DNA of 64,000 nt from the NCBI GenBank assembly GCA_903926205.1, contig CAIYID010000085.1, positions 1 to 64,000 on the forward strand, in the 5' to 3' direction. Numbering within the stretch: position 1 is the first letter of the stretch; every line of letters begins with the position of its first letter. Of the stretch, positions 27,072 to 35,890 are shown piece after piece. The notes under the pieces were generated by a model. The model saw nothing but the letters and a program-made list of their open reading frames with translations. It did no database searches and was not told the origin of the DNA. The position numbers and the translations under genes are program-made. The stretch comes from an uncultured Bdellovibrionales bacterium. GTDB lineage: Bacteria > Bdellovibrionota > Bdellovibrionia > Bdellovibrionales > Bdellovibrionaceae.

Positions 27072-28970
27072 TTATGTTGGAACTAGTTGCTGAGTCCATT
27101 GCCTGATCTTCATCAAAAGATGATCTGCCATTGGACCAAATTGCACTCCATAAGCTTGATCATTATTATTCCAAACAATTCGTCCCATCACTTGAATGGA
27201 ATCTGACTTCCCTGGATCCGAAATTTGCAATGTAATCAACTCACCCTTAGATAAATTCATATCTGCCAAGAAGGAAACCCCTCCCTCACTGATTGTTGAG
27301 AGACGGCCCAATAATTCTTCTCCGTCACGCAGAAGTTTCACTTCTGAATTCATGTGGAATCGCTCAAATCTTCGTCCTTCAGGGGTTACCCAACGACTTC
27401 GAACAACACTCCAGGCAAACAAGGGTAATAACAACAAAGCTAGTATCGACCCCAATACATCGGAACCCATTCCTCCGGAGCCACCACCTCTTGACCAGAA
27501 AATTTTTGATAAGGCTCCTGCTGAAATTGTTCCACAACCCATGCTTTGCGGCGAACGCGAAGTATTGTCGACAGGAGACACTTCCATATACACTGGTTGA
27601 AAGGACTGACTACTAACTGAAGAAATAGCGTTTTGAACCGTCGTCAGTGCATTAACTCTTCCACTTGTTGAAACGTAGTTTGCCAATCCAGAAACAACAT
27701 CCACTGACTGCGTAATAATTTGTCGAACCTGGTAACCGGTCAACTGCGGTGCTTCTCTGAGCACTTGAGCCGCTAAGCCCGCAACAAAAGGTGCAGCCAT
27801 ACTTGTCCCAGAGAGATAAGCAAAAGAATTTCCAGGATAAAGACTTAAAATAGAAACCCCTGGCGCCGCCACATGAACCGTTGATCGGCCATAAGAAGAG
27901 AAGCTTGCCAAGACATCATAATTATCAGTAGCGGCAACAGAAAGTTGACTCGGAATTGAAAGATTTGCGGGGTAGAGAGGACTACTGTCATCATTACTCG
28001 CATAATTTCCTGCTGCCGAGGCAATAAACAGTCCATGATTATAAGCATAGGTCAAAGCATCATTGAGCGACTGAGCATAGCCGCTACCACCCCATGAGTT
28101 ATTAATCACTTTTGCGCCATTCGCAATGGCATAATAAATCGCTGAAACAGCTGCGGCGGTCGTTCCTGTGCCGCTCGAGTCCATGAATTTCAATGGCATA
28201 ATTTTAATTTTGGAAGTGGACAAAGTCGCCGCTAAAATGTTCTGTCCGATGCCTAAAACAATTCCAGAGACATGAGTTCCATGGCCATTGTCGTCCATTG
28301 GATTATTTGTCGAAGAAGCAAAGTTCCAACCATGAACATCATCGATAAAACCATTACCATCATCATCAATTCCGTTACTGGGAATTTCACTGCTATTTGT
28401 CCAAACTCCCGAAGTGCTCGTCATTACATAGTGATTATAATCTAACCCGGTATCCAGAACGGCCACGATCACTGAATTTGGGCTTGTGGCAGAAGACCAA
28501 GACTGCGCCACTTTAACTGGAGCAGAATCTTGAGAATAAGTGGCACTGCCTCCTGAACTCATAATTTGAGTCTGTTCTCCTGATAAAATCTGAGCTTCAG
28601 TTTCTGAAGTCTGGGATAAATGAATCACATAATTTGGTTCAACATATTCAACACTCGGATCCAATCTTAATTCATCCATTAGAACTTTTCGTGAGGAGCG
28701 ACCAGTCATTTTTATATGATGAATATTCATGCCTGGCATTGAATGATGAGACTTCGCTCGTCCGCGCATGTGTTTAAAAACTTTGGAGGTGTGTTGATCT
28801 CCAAACTGCCCTTTAATTTTCACTATGAACTCACCAGGAACAGTTTCTGGCGTCACAACTACTCCCCCCGAGGAACCACTAACTTGAGCGAAGGATTGGC
28901 TGGGCAAAATGAGAGCCCCGAAAACCCCAGACAAAAGAATTGTTATGGCAAAGCCTGATCGTATTGTCAT
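27072..28970 (-). CDS. Subtilisin-like serine protease with membrane helix and C-terminal PilZ domain
   Basis: A 632-residue fusion. Residues 1-29 are a signal peptide. Residues 45-120 look like an inhibitor_I9 propeptide, ending at VEYVEPNYVIHL. Residues 150-450 are a peptidase S8 domain with the catalytic triad D173 (VAVLDTGLD), H230 (NGHGTHVSG) and S390 (LSGTSMAAP), and the oxyanion asparagine in ASAAGN. A glycine-rich stretch (496-502) leads into a hydrophobic helix (about 504-524) and then arginines. Residues 532-632 resemble a PilZ domain: R533xxxR537 (RRFER), then STISEGGVSF in place of the usual (D/N)xSxxG, and VQFGPM near the end. If the protease is periplasmic, the PilZ part would lie in the cytoplasm and could sense cyclic-di-GMP, with the caveat that the D/N position is a threonine. 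Confidence 0.88.
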   Translation of the reverse strand: MTIRSGFAITILLSGVFGALILPSQSFAQVSGSSGGVVVTPETVPGEFIVKIKGQFGDQHTSKVFKHMRGRAKSHHSMPGMNIHHIKMTGRSSRKVLMDELRLDPSVEYVEPNYVIHLSQTSETEAQILSGEQTQIMSSGGSATYSQDSAPVKVAQSWSSATSPNSVIVAVLDTGLDYNHYVMTSTSGVWTNSSEIPSNGIDDDGNGFIDDVHGWNFASSTNNPMDDNGHGTHVSGIVLGIGQNILAATLSTSKIKIMPLKFMDSSGTGTTAAAVSAIYYAIANGAKVINNSWGGSGYAQSLNDALTYAYNHGLFIASAAGNYASNDDSSPLYPANLSIPSQLSVAATDNYDVLASFSSYGRSTVHVAAPGVSILSLYPGNSFAYLSGTSMAAPFVAGLAAQVLREAPQLTGYQVRQIITQSVDVVSGLANYVSTSGRVNALTTVQNAISSVSSQSFQPVYMEVSPVDNTSRSPQSMGCGTISAGALSKIFWSRGGGSGGMGSDVLGSILALLLLPLFAWSVVRSRWVTPEGRRFERFHMNSEVKLLRDGEELLGRLSTISEGGVSFLADMNLSKGELITLQISDPGKSDSIQVMGRIVWNNNDQAYGVQFGPMADHLLMKIRQWTQQLVPT

Positions 28971-29103
28971 AGTCCTATTCTATCGGATGAAAGTCGTGAT
29001 TCTTGAAGCCCTTGGCAAAAATTCTCATTTTAGAACACTATTTTTGTTTCATTCTCAGAATGTATCCTTAGACTTAGCTGTTCTTTTTTTTTACAATCAA
29101 TTG

Positions 29104-29715
29104 ATGACATCACTTGGAAAAATTTTTTTTCGCGGCCTGATTACTATTTTACCCATCGCGATCACCATTTATATTTTATATTCAGCAATAGTCATTCTTG
29201 ATGGAATGCTGGGCGTGGTCCTTCGACAAATTCTTCCGACCTATATTCCAGGATTGGGATTAGCGACGATCATTTTCTTTACTTTTTTGTTTGGTCTTAT
29301 GCTCAATAATTTAGTGATTGAAAAATTTCTTTCCTTCGCCGAAAAAAAATTATTAGATGTTCCACTCATCCGTGCCGTGTATTCGCCACTCAGAGATTTG
29401 ATGAATCTCTTTTCTAAAAAAAGCGAGAAAAATCCTCAGCAAGTGGTTTTTGTACAAATGAGTCAATTGGGGCATCTTCAATTGGGACTTATCACCCGTG
29501 AAAGCTTCGAAGAGCTTGATCTTGGTGACAAAACTATCGATAAGGTGGCAGTTTATTTCCCCTTCAGTTATGCCTTGGGCGGCAACACTCTTTTGATTCC
29601 GAAGTCTCAAGTCACTCATGTCAATTTGCCAATTGAGAAAGCAATGAGCCTGGCCATCACCGGCTGGGTGAAGGCTGAAAAAACCAACGAAGATTCGTCA
29701 AATTCTCAGAGCTAA
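29104..29715 (+). CDS. DUF502 membrane protein
   Basis: A 203-residue inner-membrane protein of the DUF502 family, with two N-terminal membrane helices (GLITILPIAITIYILYSAIV and LATIIFFTFLFGLMLNNLVI) and a conserved soluble part containing PLIRAVYSPLRDLMNLF and VYFPFSYALGGNTLLIPKSQ. Function is unknown; family members often sit in envelope-related clusters. The frame is open far upstream, but ATG 29104 gives the usual family length. There is no Shine-Dalgarno site, while TACAAT (29092-29097) lies 6 bases before the ATG, so the mRNA may be leaderless. Confidence 0.87.
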   Translation: MTSLGKIFFRGLITILPIAITIYILYSAIVILDGMLGVVLRQILPTYIPGLGLATIIFFTFLFGLMLNNLVIEKFLSFAEKKLLDVPLIRAVYSPLRDLMNLFSKKSEKNPQQVVFVQMSQLGHLQLGLITRESFEELDLGDKTIDKVAVYFPFSYALGGNTLLIPKSQVTHVNLPIEKAMSLAITGWVKAEKTNEDSSNSQS

Positions 29716-29722
29716 ATTTAGG

Positions 29723-31267
29723 CTAAGCCTTTAACGCCCGGTTCGATAAAAACTCCACCAGAGTTTGCACCGTTTGTCCGTTACCACCCGCAAAGGTCAG
29801 AGGGCCGTGCGCACGATCATTCCAAGCGTAAATATCCAAATGAGCCCAAGGTTTTGAACGCACAAATTTTTCCAAGAATAAAGCGGCTGTGATCGCACCA
29901 CCAAAACCATCCGAGCAATTCGTCATATCCGCAAAGGCCGAGTCCATACTTCGCATATACTTGGAATAAAGTGGAATTCTCCAGTTCGGTTCACCAACAG
30001 ACGCACCGGCTTTATTCAATGACTCCGCCAAAGCATCATCATTAGAAAAAAGTCCTGGAATGTCCGTCCCAAGAGTTGATTTAATAGCACCAGTGAGCGT
30101 CGCCACATCAATGACCATGGCGGGCTCATCTGTTTTTTTCTGCGTCACCGCCACATCCAAAACATCGGCTAAAACCAAGCGGCCTTCAGCATCGGTGTTA
30201 TGAATTTCCACACTCATCCCGTTGCGTGCGACTAAAATATCGCTGGGGCGCATGCTGTTACCATCGACACAGTTTTCAGCCAGTCCTAAATAGACATCGA
30301 CAGGAACATCTGGCTTTGCGAGTGAAAGCCAAAGAGCTACACCAGAAAGAGTCGCGACTCCGCCCATATCTTTTTTCATCAAACGCATACTTGAAGAAGG
30401 CTTGATATCCAAACCTCCCGTATCAAAAGTAACCCCTTTTCCCACCAGAGCCACGGGCTTTAAGGCTTTACTTCTTTTGGAATTTGTTGGGCGGTAGCGA
30501 ATGTGAATTAGACTCGGCGGAGTTGAAGAGCCCTGTCCAACTCCCAAATGCAAACCCATGCCCTCTTTTTGCAAGCGCTTTTCATCCCAAATTTCCATTT
30601 GAATTCCAGTCGTGCCTTTGAGCAAACGACTCATGAATTCTGTCATGGTTTTTGGATTGAGTTCATTCGGCGGACTATTCACCAAATGTCTGGCCAAATT
30701 TATGCTTTTTGCTATTGCACTGGCTTCTTTTACAACTGAAGCAGAGAGTGCTTTTGCGAAATAAAGTTCTGGTCCGTCATAGGCCTTACCGTCCACTAAA
30801 TTTTTATAAGAATAAGCCGACATATCCAGTCCAACAAGAACACCCTTTTCTTGATATTCATCTGTTGAAATGAGCTGAATTTGCAGCACAATCACGTGGT
30901 AGGCACGACAAAATCCTAAAAGTCCGCCCAGTTGATCTCGATGCCAGGAATAAGCAGATTCTTCGAGTCGACCACCATGGGAAACAGGTCCTTGCCATTT
31001 TTTTCGACAAAAAATCCAAACAGGACCCTTTACACCAGAAAAATGGATCACTTCTCGACTCACGTGCTCCTCTAATGACTTCAATTGCCAGTCGGGAGCA
31101 TGTTCGCGAATCAAAGACTGAATTTGCGCACGATCATCCACTCCCAATACAAAAACGAAGCCCATCACTCCTTTATAATTTTTTGACGGTGGACGAGATG
31201 AAAACTTCATTTTTTCAATCAAGGAAGGGATCTCAACACGTAATGAATTATTTTTTTTCTTTGTCAT
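29723..31267 (-). CDS. Leucyl aminopeptidase family protein (M17)
   Basis: A cytosolic metallo-aminopeptidase of 514 residues. The catalytic C-terminal domain (about 200-510) has the metal and active-site motifs VGKGVTFDTGGLDIKP and HNTDAEGRLVLADVL. The N-terminal domain is the variable M17 type. The enzyme would release N-terminal residues from short peptides, in line with the other peptidases in the window. The gene is convergent with the DUF502 gene, with 7 bases between the stops. Confidence 0.93.
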   Translation of the reverse strand: MTKKKNNSLRVEIPSLIEKMKFSSRPPSKNYKGVMGFVFVLGVDDRAQIQSLIREHAPDWQLKSLEEHVSREVIHFSGVKGPVWIFCRKKWQGPVSHGGRLEESAYSWHRDQLGGLLGFCRAYHVIVLQIQLISTDEYQEKGVLVGLDMSAYSYKNLVDGKAYDGPELYFAKALSASVVKEASAIAKSINLARHLVNSPPNELNPKTMTEFMSRLLKGTTGIQMEIWDEKRLQKEGMGLHLGVGQGSSTPPSLIHIRYRPTNSKRSKALKPVALVGKGVTFDTGGLDIKPSSSMRLMKKDMGGVATLSGVALWLSLAKPDVPVDVYLGLAENCVDGNSMRPSDILVARNGMSVEIHNTDAEGRLVLADVLDVAVTQKKTDEPAMVIDVATLTGAIKSTLGTDIPGLFSNDDALAESLNKAGASVGEPNWRIPLYSKYMRSMDSAFADMTNCSDGFGGAITAALFLEKFVRSKPWAHLDIYAWNDRAHGPLTFAGGNGQTVQTLVEFLSNRALKA

Positions 31268-31314
31268 AGACTTGAGTAGACACCGCTACGAGGCTTCTCG
31301 TAAACTAGATTTTC

Positions 31315-32415
31315 ATGACTCAATTCGCGAAAACCGCAAAAATTAAATCAACCTCGTCTAACTCCGCTAGCGATTCCTCCGGCACGACGACCTCTGGATT
31401 GAATCTCAAAATCATGCTACTCAATGCTGAAAATTTGTTCCTCATTTCAGACAAGACTTTAGAAGAGGAACACCTCACACTCGACGAAAAAAAGTGGCAA
31501 AAATTATCGACCTCCGTTTTTGAAAATAAGCCTCTGAGAAAATGCCAAATTTTGAGCAAAATATTTCAAGAGGTGAATCCAGACATTGTCATGTTAGCCG
31601 AGGTGGGGGGCTTAGAAAGCCTGTCCAACTTCAATCGACTTTTTCTTGGCGAGAAGTATTCTGCCGCACTGATTGAAGGTAACTCCAATCGTAGTATCGA
31701 CGTGGGCTACTTGATTCGAAAAAACATGGGTTTTTATTTTGATCTCGTTTCCAATAAAAATCGGCCGATCAACTTTCTTTATCCCCACGAACGGGAACTT
31801 GTCTTAAATGGTCTCGGAGAGCAGTTTAAGACGCCATCCAGTCACAAGTTTTCTCGGGATGTCGCCGAACTCCATCTTTTTACAAAGGATCGTGAACGAC
31901 CATTTTTATTACTGCTACTCGCTCACCTCAAGTCGCGATTAGATCCAGAGAACATCGACCCCAACGGGTTGGAGCGCAGGAACGCTGAATTAAAAACCTT
32001 GATGGAGATTTATTTGGAGTTTGAAAAAAAATGGAACGGAAAAACTCCAATCATCGTGGCCGGAGATTTCAATGGCAACGCCAGCAAGCATTCCGCTGAA
32101 CTAGAATTCAAACCGATCTATGACTCCACCAAATTATCAGATGTTTGTGAGTTAGCAAATCTAGCACTCGAAGACCGGGCAACCTATTATCAGGTGGGTC
32201 GACACTCCCATGTTGAAGGCCGCCAAATCGACTATAGCTTTTTATCCCCGAAGGCAGCTCCACTTTTGGAAAAAGAAAGTGTCAAGATTTATCGTTACAA
32301 AAACCATCTTGGACAAATAATGGATCCTCCGACGACGCTGGACGCTAAAAACCAGCTACCATCAGATCACTATCCGCTTATTTTTGAGCTCAAAAACATT
32401 CCGATGATTGACTGA
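31315..32415 (+). CDS. Endonuclease/exonuclease/phosphatase-fold protein
   Basis: A 366-residue protein of the EEP (DNase I-like) superfamily. Visible motifs are LNAENLF with the first metal-side asparagine, PDIVMLAEVGG with the catalytic glutamate, VAGDFNGNAS and the terminal SDHYPLIFEL with the catalytic histidine. The first 30 residues are a polar, serine- and threonine-rich stretch and no signal peptide is present. Substrate could be nucleic acid or a phosphoester; the sequence does not decide it. It runs in the same direction as the next gene, apaG. Confidence 0.87.
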   Translation: MTQFAKTAKIKSTSSNSASDSSGTTTSGLNLKIMLLNAENLFLISDKTLEEEHLTLDEKKWQKLSTSVFENKPLRKCQILSKIFQEVNPDIVMLAEVGGLESLSNFNRLFLGEKYSAALIEGNSNRSIDVGYLIRKNMGFYFDLVSNKNRPINFLYPHERELVLNGLGEQFKTPSSHKFSRDVAELHLFTKDRERPFLLLLLAHLKSRLDPENIDPNGLERRNAELKTLMEIYLEFEKKWNGKTPIIVAGDFNGNASKHSAELEFKPIYDSTKLSDVCELANLALEDRATYYQVGRHSHVEGRQIDYSFLSPKAAPLLEKESVKIYRYKNHLGQIMDPPTTLDAKNQLPSDHYPLIFELKNIPMID

Positions 32416-32508
32416 ATGACGGGGTGATTTTAGTGTCTGTTCAGCATGAGCTTGGAAAAACAGAAACTCAAAAACAACCTCACAACTAATCCTGGAGAGC
32501 CTTCCGTT

Positions 32509-32919
32509 ATGGCTTCTGAAACTCAATCTAAAATTGAATCTCAATTAAAAAAGAACCAGATCAATGTGAGCGCGCAAGCGAGCTATATTGCCTCTGAATC
32601 TAACCCAGAGTCTTGTCGTTTCTTTTTCGCCTATAAAATGAAAATTTTAAATCAAGGAAAACTGCCCGCACAGTTAATGAGCCGACACTGGATCATCACT
32701 GATGGCGCAGGCCACGTTGAAGAAATTCGCGGAGCCGGAGTCGTTGGAACTCAACCCCGAATTTTACCCGGCCAGCATTTTGAATATGAAAGCGCCTGCC
32801 CTCTCACGACCGCCTCCGGAAGTATGAAGGGCTACTATCAAATGGTTCTCGAAGACGGAGACTCCTTCGACGTGGAAATTCCAGAATTCTATTTAATTGC
32901 GCCTTCAGCTCTTCATTAA
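32509..32919 (+). CDS. apaG: ApaG domain protein
   Basis: A 136-residue protein with the ApaG fold (fibronectin-like beta sandwich), containing MSRHWIITDGAGHVEEIRG, GVVGTQPRILPG and MKGYYQMVLEDGDSFDVEIP in the order of E. coli ApaG. The function of ApaG is not settled; the fold also occurs in F-box and other binding proteins. ATG 32509 has GGAGAG 9 bases upstream and gives near-normal length. ATG 32446 in frame would add 21 polar residues. Confidence 0.93.
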   Translation: MASETQSKIESQLKKNQINVSAQASYIASESNPESCRFFFAYKMKILNQGKLPAQLMSRHWIITDGAGHVEEIRGAGVVGTQPRILPGQHFEYESACPLTTASGSMKGYYQMVLEDGDSFDVEIPEFYLIAPSALH

Positions 32920-32928
32920 GGGCTGAAG
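32903..32928. terminator. Hairpin at the apaG/pcp convergence
   Basis: CTTCAGC / GCTGAAG with a 12-base loop overlaps the apaG stop codon and lies just before the convergent pcp stop. No T run follows, so this is a modest candidate for a shared terminator. Confidence 0.3.
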
Positions 32929-32932
32929 CAAA

Positions 32933-33523
32933 TTAAACAATCTTCCCTAAAACAAACTCCAAACATTTCTGCATTTCCTCCAACGAAAGACTGGGCGTTT
33001 CGGGGGTTTTATTCAGAGTTTGCTCGGGTAAAAAAGGCAAATGAATAAAAAGACTCTTCACTCCCCTCACAGAAAAATTTTCGGCCACTTGGTAACTCAA
33101 GGAATTGCAAACATATGTTCCTGCGGAATTGGAAACAACTAATGGTAAGTTTTTACTCTGAGCAAGAGTTATCCAGTTATCAATGGGGAACTGAGCTTGA
33201 AAAGCCTCGGGCCCATGAAGGGAAATCCTTTTTCCTTTGAATAGAAGCTGATCTTCATCGGGGATTTCAGAATCAATAAGATTCACCACAAATCGCTCAA
33301 GACAAACTTGAGCTCGCCCGCCAGCCTGGCCGAGCATAATCACGCACGGATATTTTCCGGTCTGAAGTTCCGCACTCACCATGGAAAAAGATTTTTCATA
33401 GGACACCGGTAAAATTAATTTTTTTGCGATAAAGTGATCAGGAATAATATTCAGCAACAATTCGGACGGATTGATGAGCTCTCCAGCAAAGGAACGAAAT
33501 CCAGTCAGAAGAATTGATTTCAT
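32933..33523 (-). CDS. pcp: Pyroglutamyl-peptidase I (C15)
   Basis: A cysteine peptidase that removes N-terminal pyroglutamate. The 196 residues hold the catalytic triad in family context: E76 in GQAGGRAQVCLERF, C139 in SNSAGTYVCNSLSY and H161 in LFIHLPFLPEQ. It is a little shorter than typical family members (about 215). It is the last gene of an FKBP-pdxH-pcp operon, 16 bases after the pdxH stop. Confidence 0.93.
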   Translation of the reverse strand: MKSILLTGFRSFAGELINPSELLLNIIPDHFIAKKLILPVSYEKSFSMVSAELQTGKYPCVIMLGQAGGRAQVCLERFVVNLIDSEIPDEDQLLFKGKRISLHGPEAFQAQFPIDNWITLAQSKNLPLVVSNSAGTYVCNSLSYQVAENFSVRGVKSLFIHLPFLPEQTLNKTPETPSLSLEEMQKCLEFVLGKIV

Positions 33524-33539
33524 TAAAACTCCCTAAGAC

Positions 33540-34136
33540 CTAAGGAGAAACGAATTTGCGAGTCCAATTGACAGAAAAATCTTTTCGCTCATAAACAAAG
33601 CGCTCATGCAAGCGACCTTCGCGACCGAACCAAAATTCAATACGAAGTGGTAGAATTCGAAAGCCACCCCAATTAGAAGGGCAGGGAACTATTTGATTCG
33701 CAAATTTTTCTTCAAAGACTTTGACCCTATCATTAAGAAAATCAAAGCTTGGAATTTCCTGACTTTGTAAACTTGCCCAAGCTCCAATTTGACTGAGGCG
33801 AGGACGACTAGCAAAGTAGGCCTCGGACTCTTCTCTGGTGAGTCGATCAACTTTTCCGATGACCCTGATTTGTTGAGCCAGAGGCGCCCAAAAAAACAAA
33901 GCGCTGGCATTGGGATTCTCAGATAGTTCCTGAGATTTTTGGCTGTCGTAGTTGGTATAAAAAGATAGTCCACCTCGTACAAGGCCCTTAAATAAAACAG
34001 CCCGCACATCTGGCAGGCCGTCTTTTGTCGCTGTGGCTAGCGACATTGCAATTGGTTCTTTAACGCCTGAGACCCCGGCTAGATCAATCTGATCTAATAA
34101 GTTTTCGAATGGGTCTCGAGCGAAATCAAAAGCCAA
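33540..34136 (-). CDS. pdxH: Pyridoxamine 5'-phosphate oxidase
   Basis: An FMN enzyme that oxidises pyridoxine or pyridoxamine phosphate to pyridoxal phosphate. The 198 residues match PdxH throughout: MSLATATKDGLPDVRAVLFK, GLSFYTNYDSQKSQELSENP, ASRPRLSQIGAWAS (with SRP in place of the usual SRP/SRxxxS pattern) and the end EFWFGREGRLHERFVYER. The ATG lies two bases after the FKBP stop, so the two are co-translated. Confidence 0.95.
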   Translation of the reverse strand: MAFDFARDPFENLLDQIDLAGVSGVKEPIAMSLATATKDGLPDVRAVLFKGLVRGGLSFYTNYDSQKSQELSENPNASALFFWAPLAQQIRVIGKVDRLTREESEAYFASRPRLSQIGAWASLQSQEIPSFDFLNDRVKVFEEKFANQIVPCPSNWGGFRILPLRIEFWFGREGRLHERFVYERKDFSVNWTRKFVSP

Positions 34137-34138
34137 TT

Positions 34139-34837
34139 TTATTTTTTTCCTTTTGGTGCAATCACATCCAACAATTCAACTTCAAATAACAAAACTGAGT
34201 TTGCAGGAATTCCAGGACGAGCGGCATTTCCATAAGCCAATTCTGGGGGAATGAACAATTTCAATTTTCCGCCAACTTTCATTAATTGCAAAGCCTCTGT
34301 CCAGCCTTTGATAACGCCATCAACTGGAAACTCAGCAGGTTGTCCACGATCATATGAACTATCAAATTGCTGACCGTTAGTTAATGTTCCTTTGTAATGA
34401 GCTTTCACAGTGTCTTTCAGGCCAGGAGTTTTTCCTTTTCCTTCTTGAACAATCGTGTATTGAAGTCCTGAAGCTGTAGTTACGACATTCGGTTGAGTTT
34501 TGTTGTTTTCCAAAAACTTCTTAGCATCAGTCAAATTATTATCTGCGACTTCCATTTGTTTTTTGTTAACACCCTCTTGCAATTTTTTGAGAGCTTCTTG
34601 CATCTCTTCCGGTTTCAATCGAGATGGTTTTGCAGTGGAAACATCTTTCATTGACATGGCAATCACGTCTGGATCGAAATCAATATTCTGAGTCTTCAGA
34701 TTTTGACCAATTTGTTGACCAATTGCATAGCTTGCTTTTTTTTGATCACTATCCAATTTCTTTTCACAACCTGCTGTGAGCAAAACACCCATCATAGTCA
34801 AAGAAACAAGTACGGGACCGAATTTTGATTGCATCAT
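34139..34837 (-). CDS. FKBP-type peptidyl-prolyl isomerase, Mip/FkpA-like lipoprotein
   Basis: A periplasmic or membrane-anchored folding helper of 232 residues. It has a lipoprotein signal with lipobox LTAGC (C24), an N-terminal helical dimerisation domain with SYAIGQQIGQNLKTQ, as in Mip and FkpA, and a C-terminal FKBP domain with GKGKTPGLKDTVKAHYKGTL, GTEFDSS-like GQQFDSSYDRG and IPPELAYGNAARPGIPANS. AGGAG lies 8 bases before the first ATG. It leads an operon with pdxH and pcp. Confidence 0.93.
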   Translation of the reverse strand: MMQSKFGPVLVSLTMMGVLLTAGCEKKLDSDQKKASYAIGQQIGQNLKTQNIDFDPDVIAMSMKDVSTAKPSRLKPEEMQEALKKLQEGVNKKQMEVADNNLTDAKKFLENNKTQPNVVTTASGLQYTIVQEGKGKTPGLKDTVKAHYKGTLTNGQQFDSSYDRGQPAEFPVDGVIKGWTEALQLMKVGGKLKLFIPPELAYGNAARPGIPANSVLLFEVELLDVIAPKGKK

Positions 34838-34975
34838 TGCTGCATCTCCTTATGTATTAATATTAAAGCTAACCCACCTATATCACAAAAAATGAACCCC
34901 TCTTGTAAAGAGCTTTTATCAATACTTATAGATATTTCGTGGTGCGCTATGCGAACAAAAAAGAGCTAACACTCA

Positions 34976-35890
34976 ATGAGTTCTTACCACATGATAACGA
35001 CCTCTGTGCGAATAGCTCTTTTTTTTCTCGCCATTCTAAGCCTTTCACAAGCGGCCGCCCTTTCCAGACTTTCGGGAGCTCCACCCGAGCTCATTTCTTT
35101 TTGGCGCCTATTTATTGCTTCCATTGCTATGGGTGTCCTGTCGCGAACACGCGGTGAAAGCCTGACCAACTTCAAAGAGCTTCGTGGCAAAACCGGTGTT
35201 TATGCTCTACTGAGTGGTCTTTTTTTCTGGCTACATCTTTGGTGTTTTCAATTTGCGGCACAAAACACTCCCATTGCTAATCTGATGATTATTTTTTCTA
35301 CAAACCCGATGTTCACTGGCATTATTTCCGTCAGTGTTCTCAAAGAACATTTTGAAAAGCGCCTAATTCTAGCTTATTTTTTGGCCATCAGTGGCATTTA
35401 TATTCTCGTGAATCATAATCTAAAATTAGACCCAAAAAATACTCCTGGTGATTTGGCGGCGCTGGCCGCGGCCGCTCTTTTTTCTTTGTATATTCTCTGC
35501 GGACATCAGGCCCGAAAAAAAGTATCTAACACCACCTACACCTACTTTATCTATGCCGTTGCAGGAATTTGTTTTTACTTCACCACTTTGGCTCGAGGGA
35601 TCAGTTTCGTTCAATATCCATCAGTCACTTGGCTTGCGATTGCAGGACTTGTGCTTTTCCCCACACTTTTGGGCCATGCGCTTTTTACCTATCTTCTGCG
35701 TTTCATCAATATCAATTGGTTAAGTACTGGCAAATTAGCCGAGCCCGTTTTTGCCAGCATTACGGCTTACTTTTTATTCAAGGAAACCTGGTCCACGATG
35801 ACCCTTCTGGCGTTTACATGCACCTGTTTAAGCCTTATGATCCTGATTGAACCCTGGAAATACCTGAAACGAAAAAAGGTGACGCTATGA
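34976..35890 (+). CDS. EamA/DMT-family membrane transporter
   Basis: A 304-residue inner-membrane protein with ten predicted helices in two five-helix EamA repeats, as in RhaT/RarD-type drug/metabolite exporters. The motif near the start of the first repeat (PPELISFWRLFIASIAM) and WLSTGKLAEPVFASITAYFLFKE in the second are typical. Substrate unknown. Its stop overlaps the start of the aldehyde dehydrogenase gene by four bases (ATGA), so the two may serve one pathway. Confidence 0.87.
   Translation: MSSYHMITTSVRIALFFLAILSLSQAAALSRLSGAPPELISFWRLFIASIAMGVLSRTRGESLTNFKELRGKTGVYALLSGLFFWLHLWCFQFAAQNTPIANLMIIFSTNPMFTGIISVSVLKEHFEKRLILAYFLAISGIYILVNHNLKLDPKNTPGDLAALAAAALFSLYILCGHQARKKVSNTTYTYFIYAVAGICFYFTTLARGISFVQYPSVTWLAIAGLVLFPTLLGHALFTYLLRFININWLSTGKLAEPVFASITAYFLFKETWSTMTLLAFTCTCLSLMILIEPWKYLKRKKVTL

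Noticed and set aside
28909-29103. N-terminal extension of the DUF502 protein to ATG 28909
   Set aside because: It would overlap the divergent protease start and add 65 residues not typical of the family; ATG 29104 gives the normal length.
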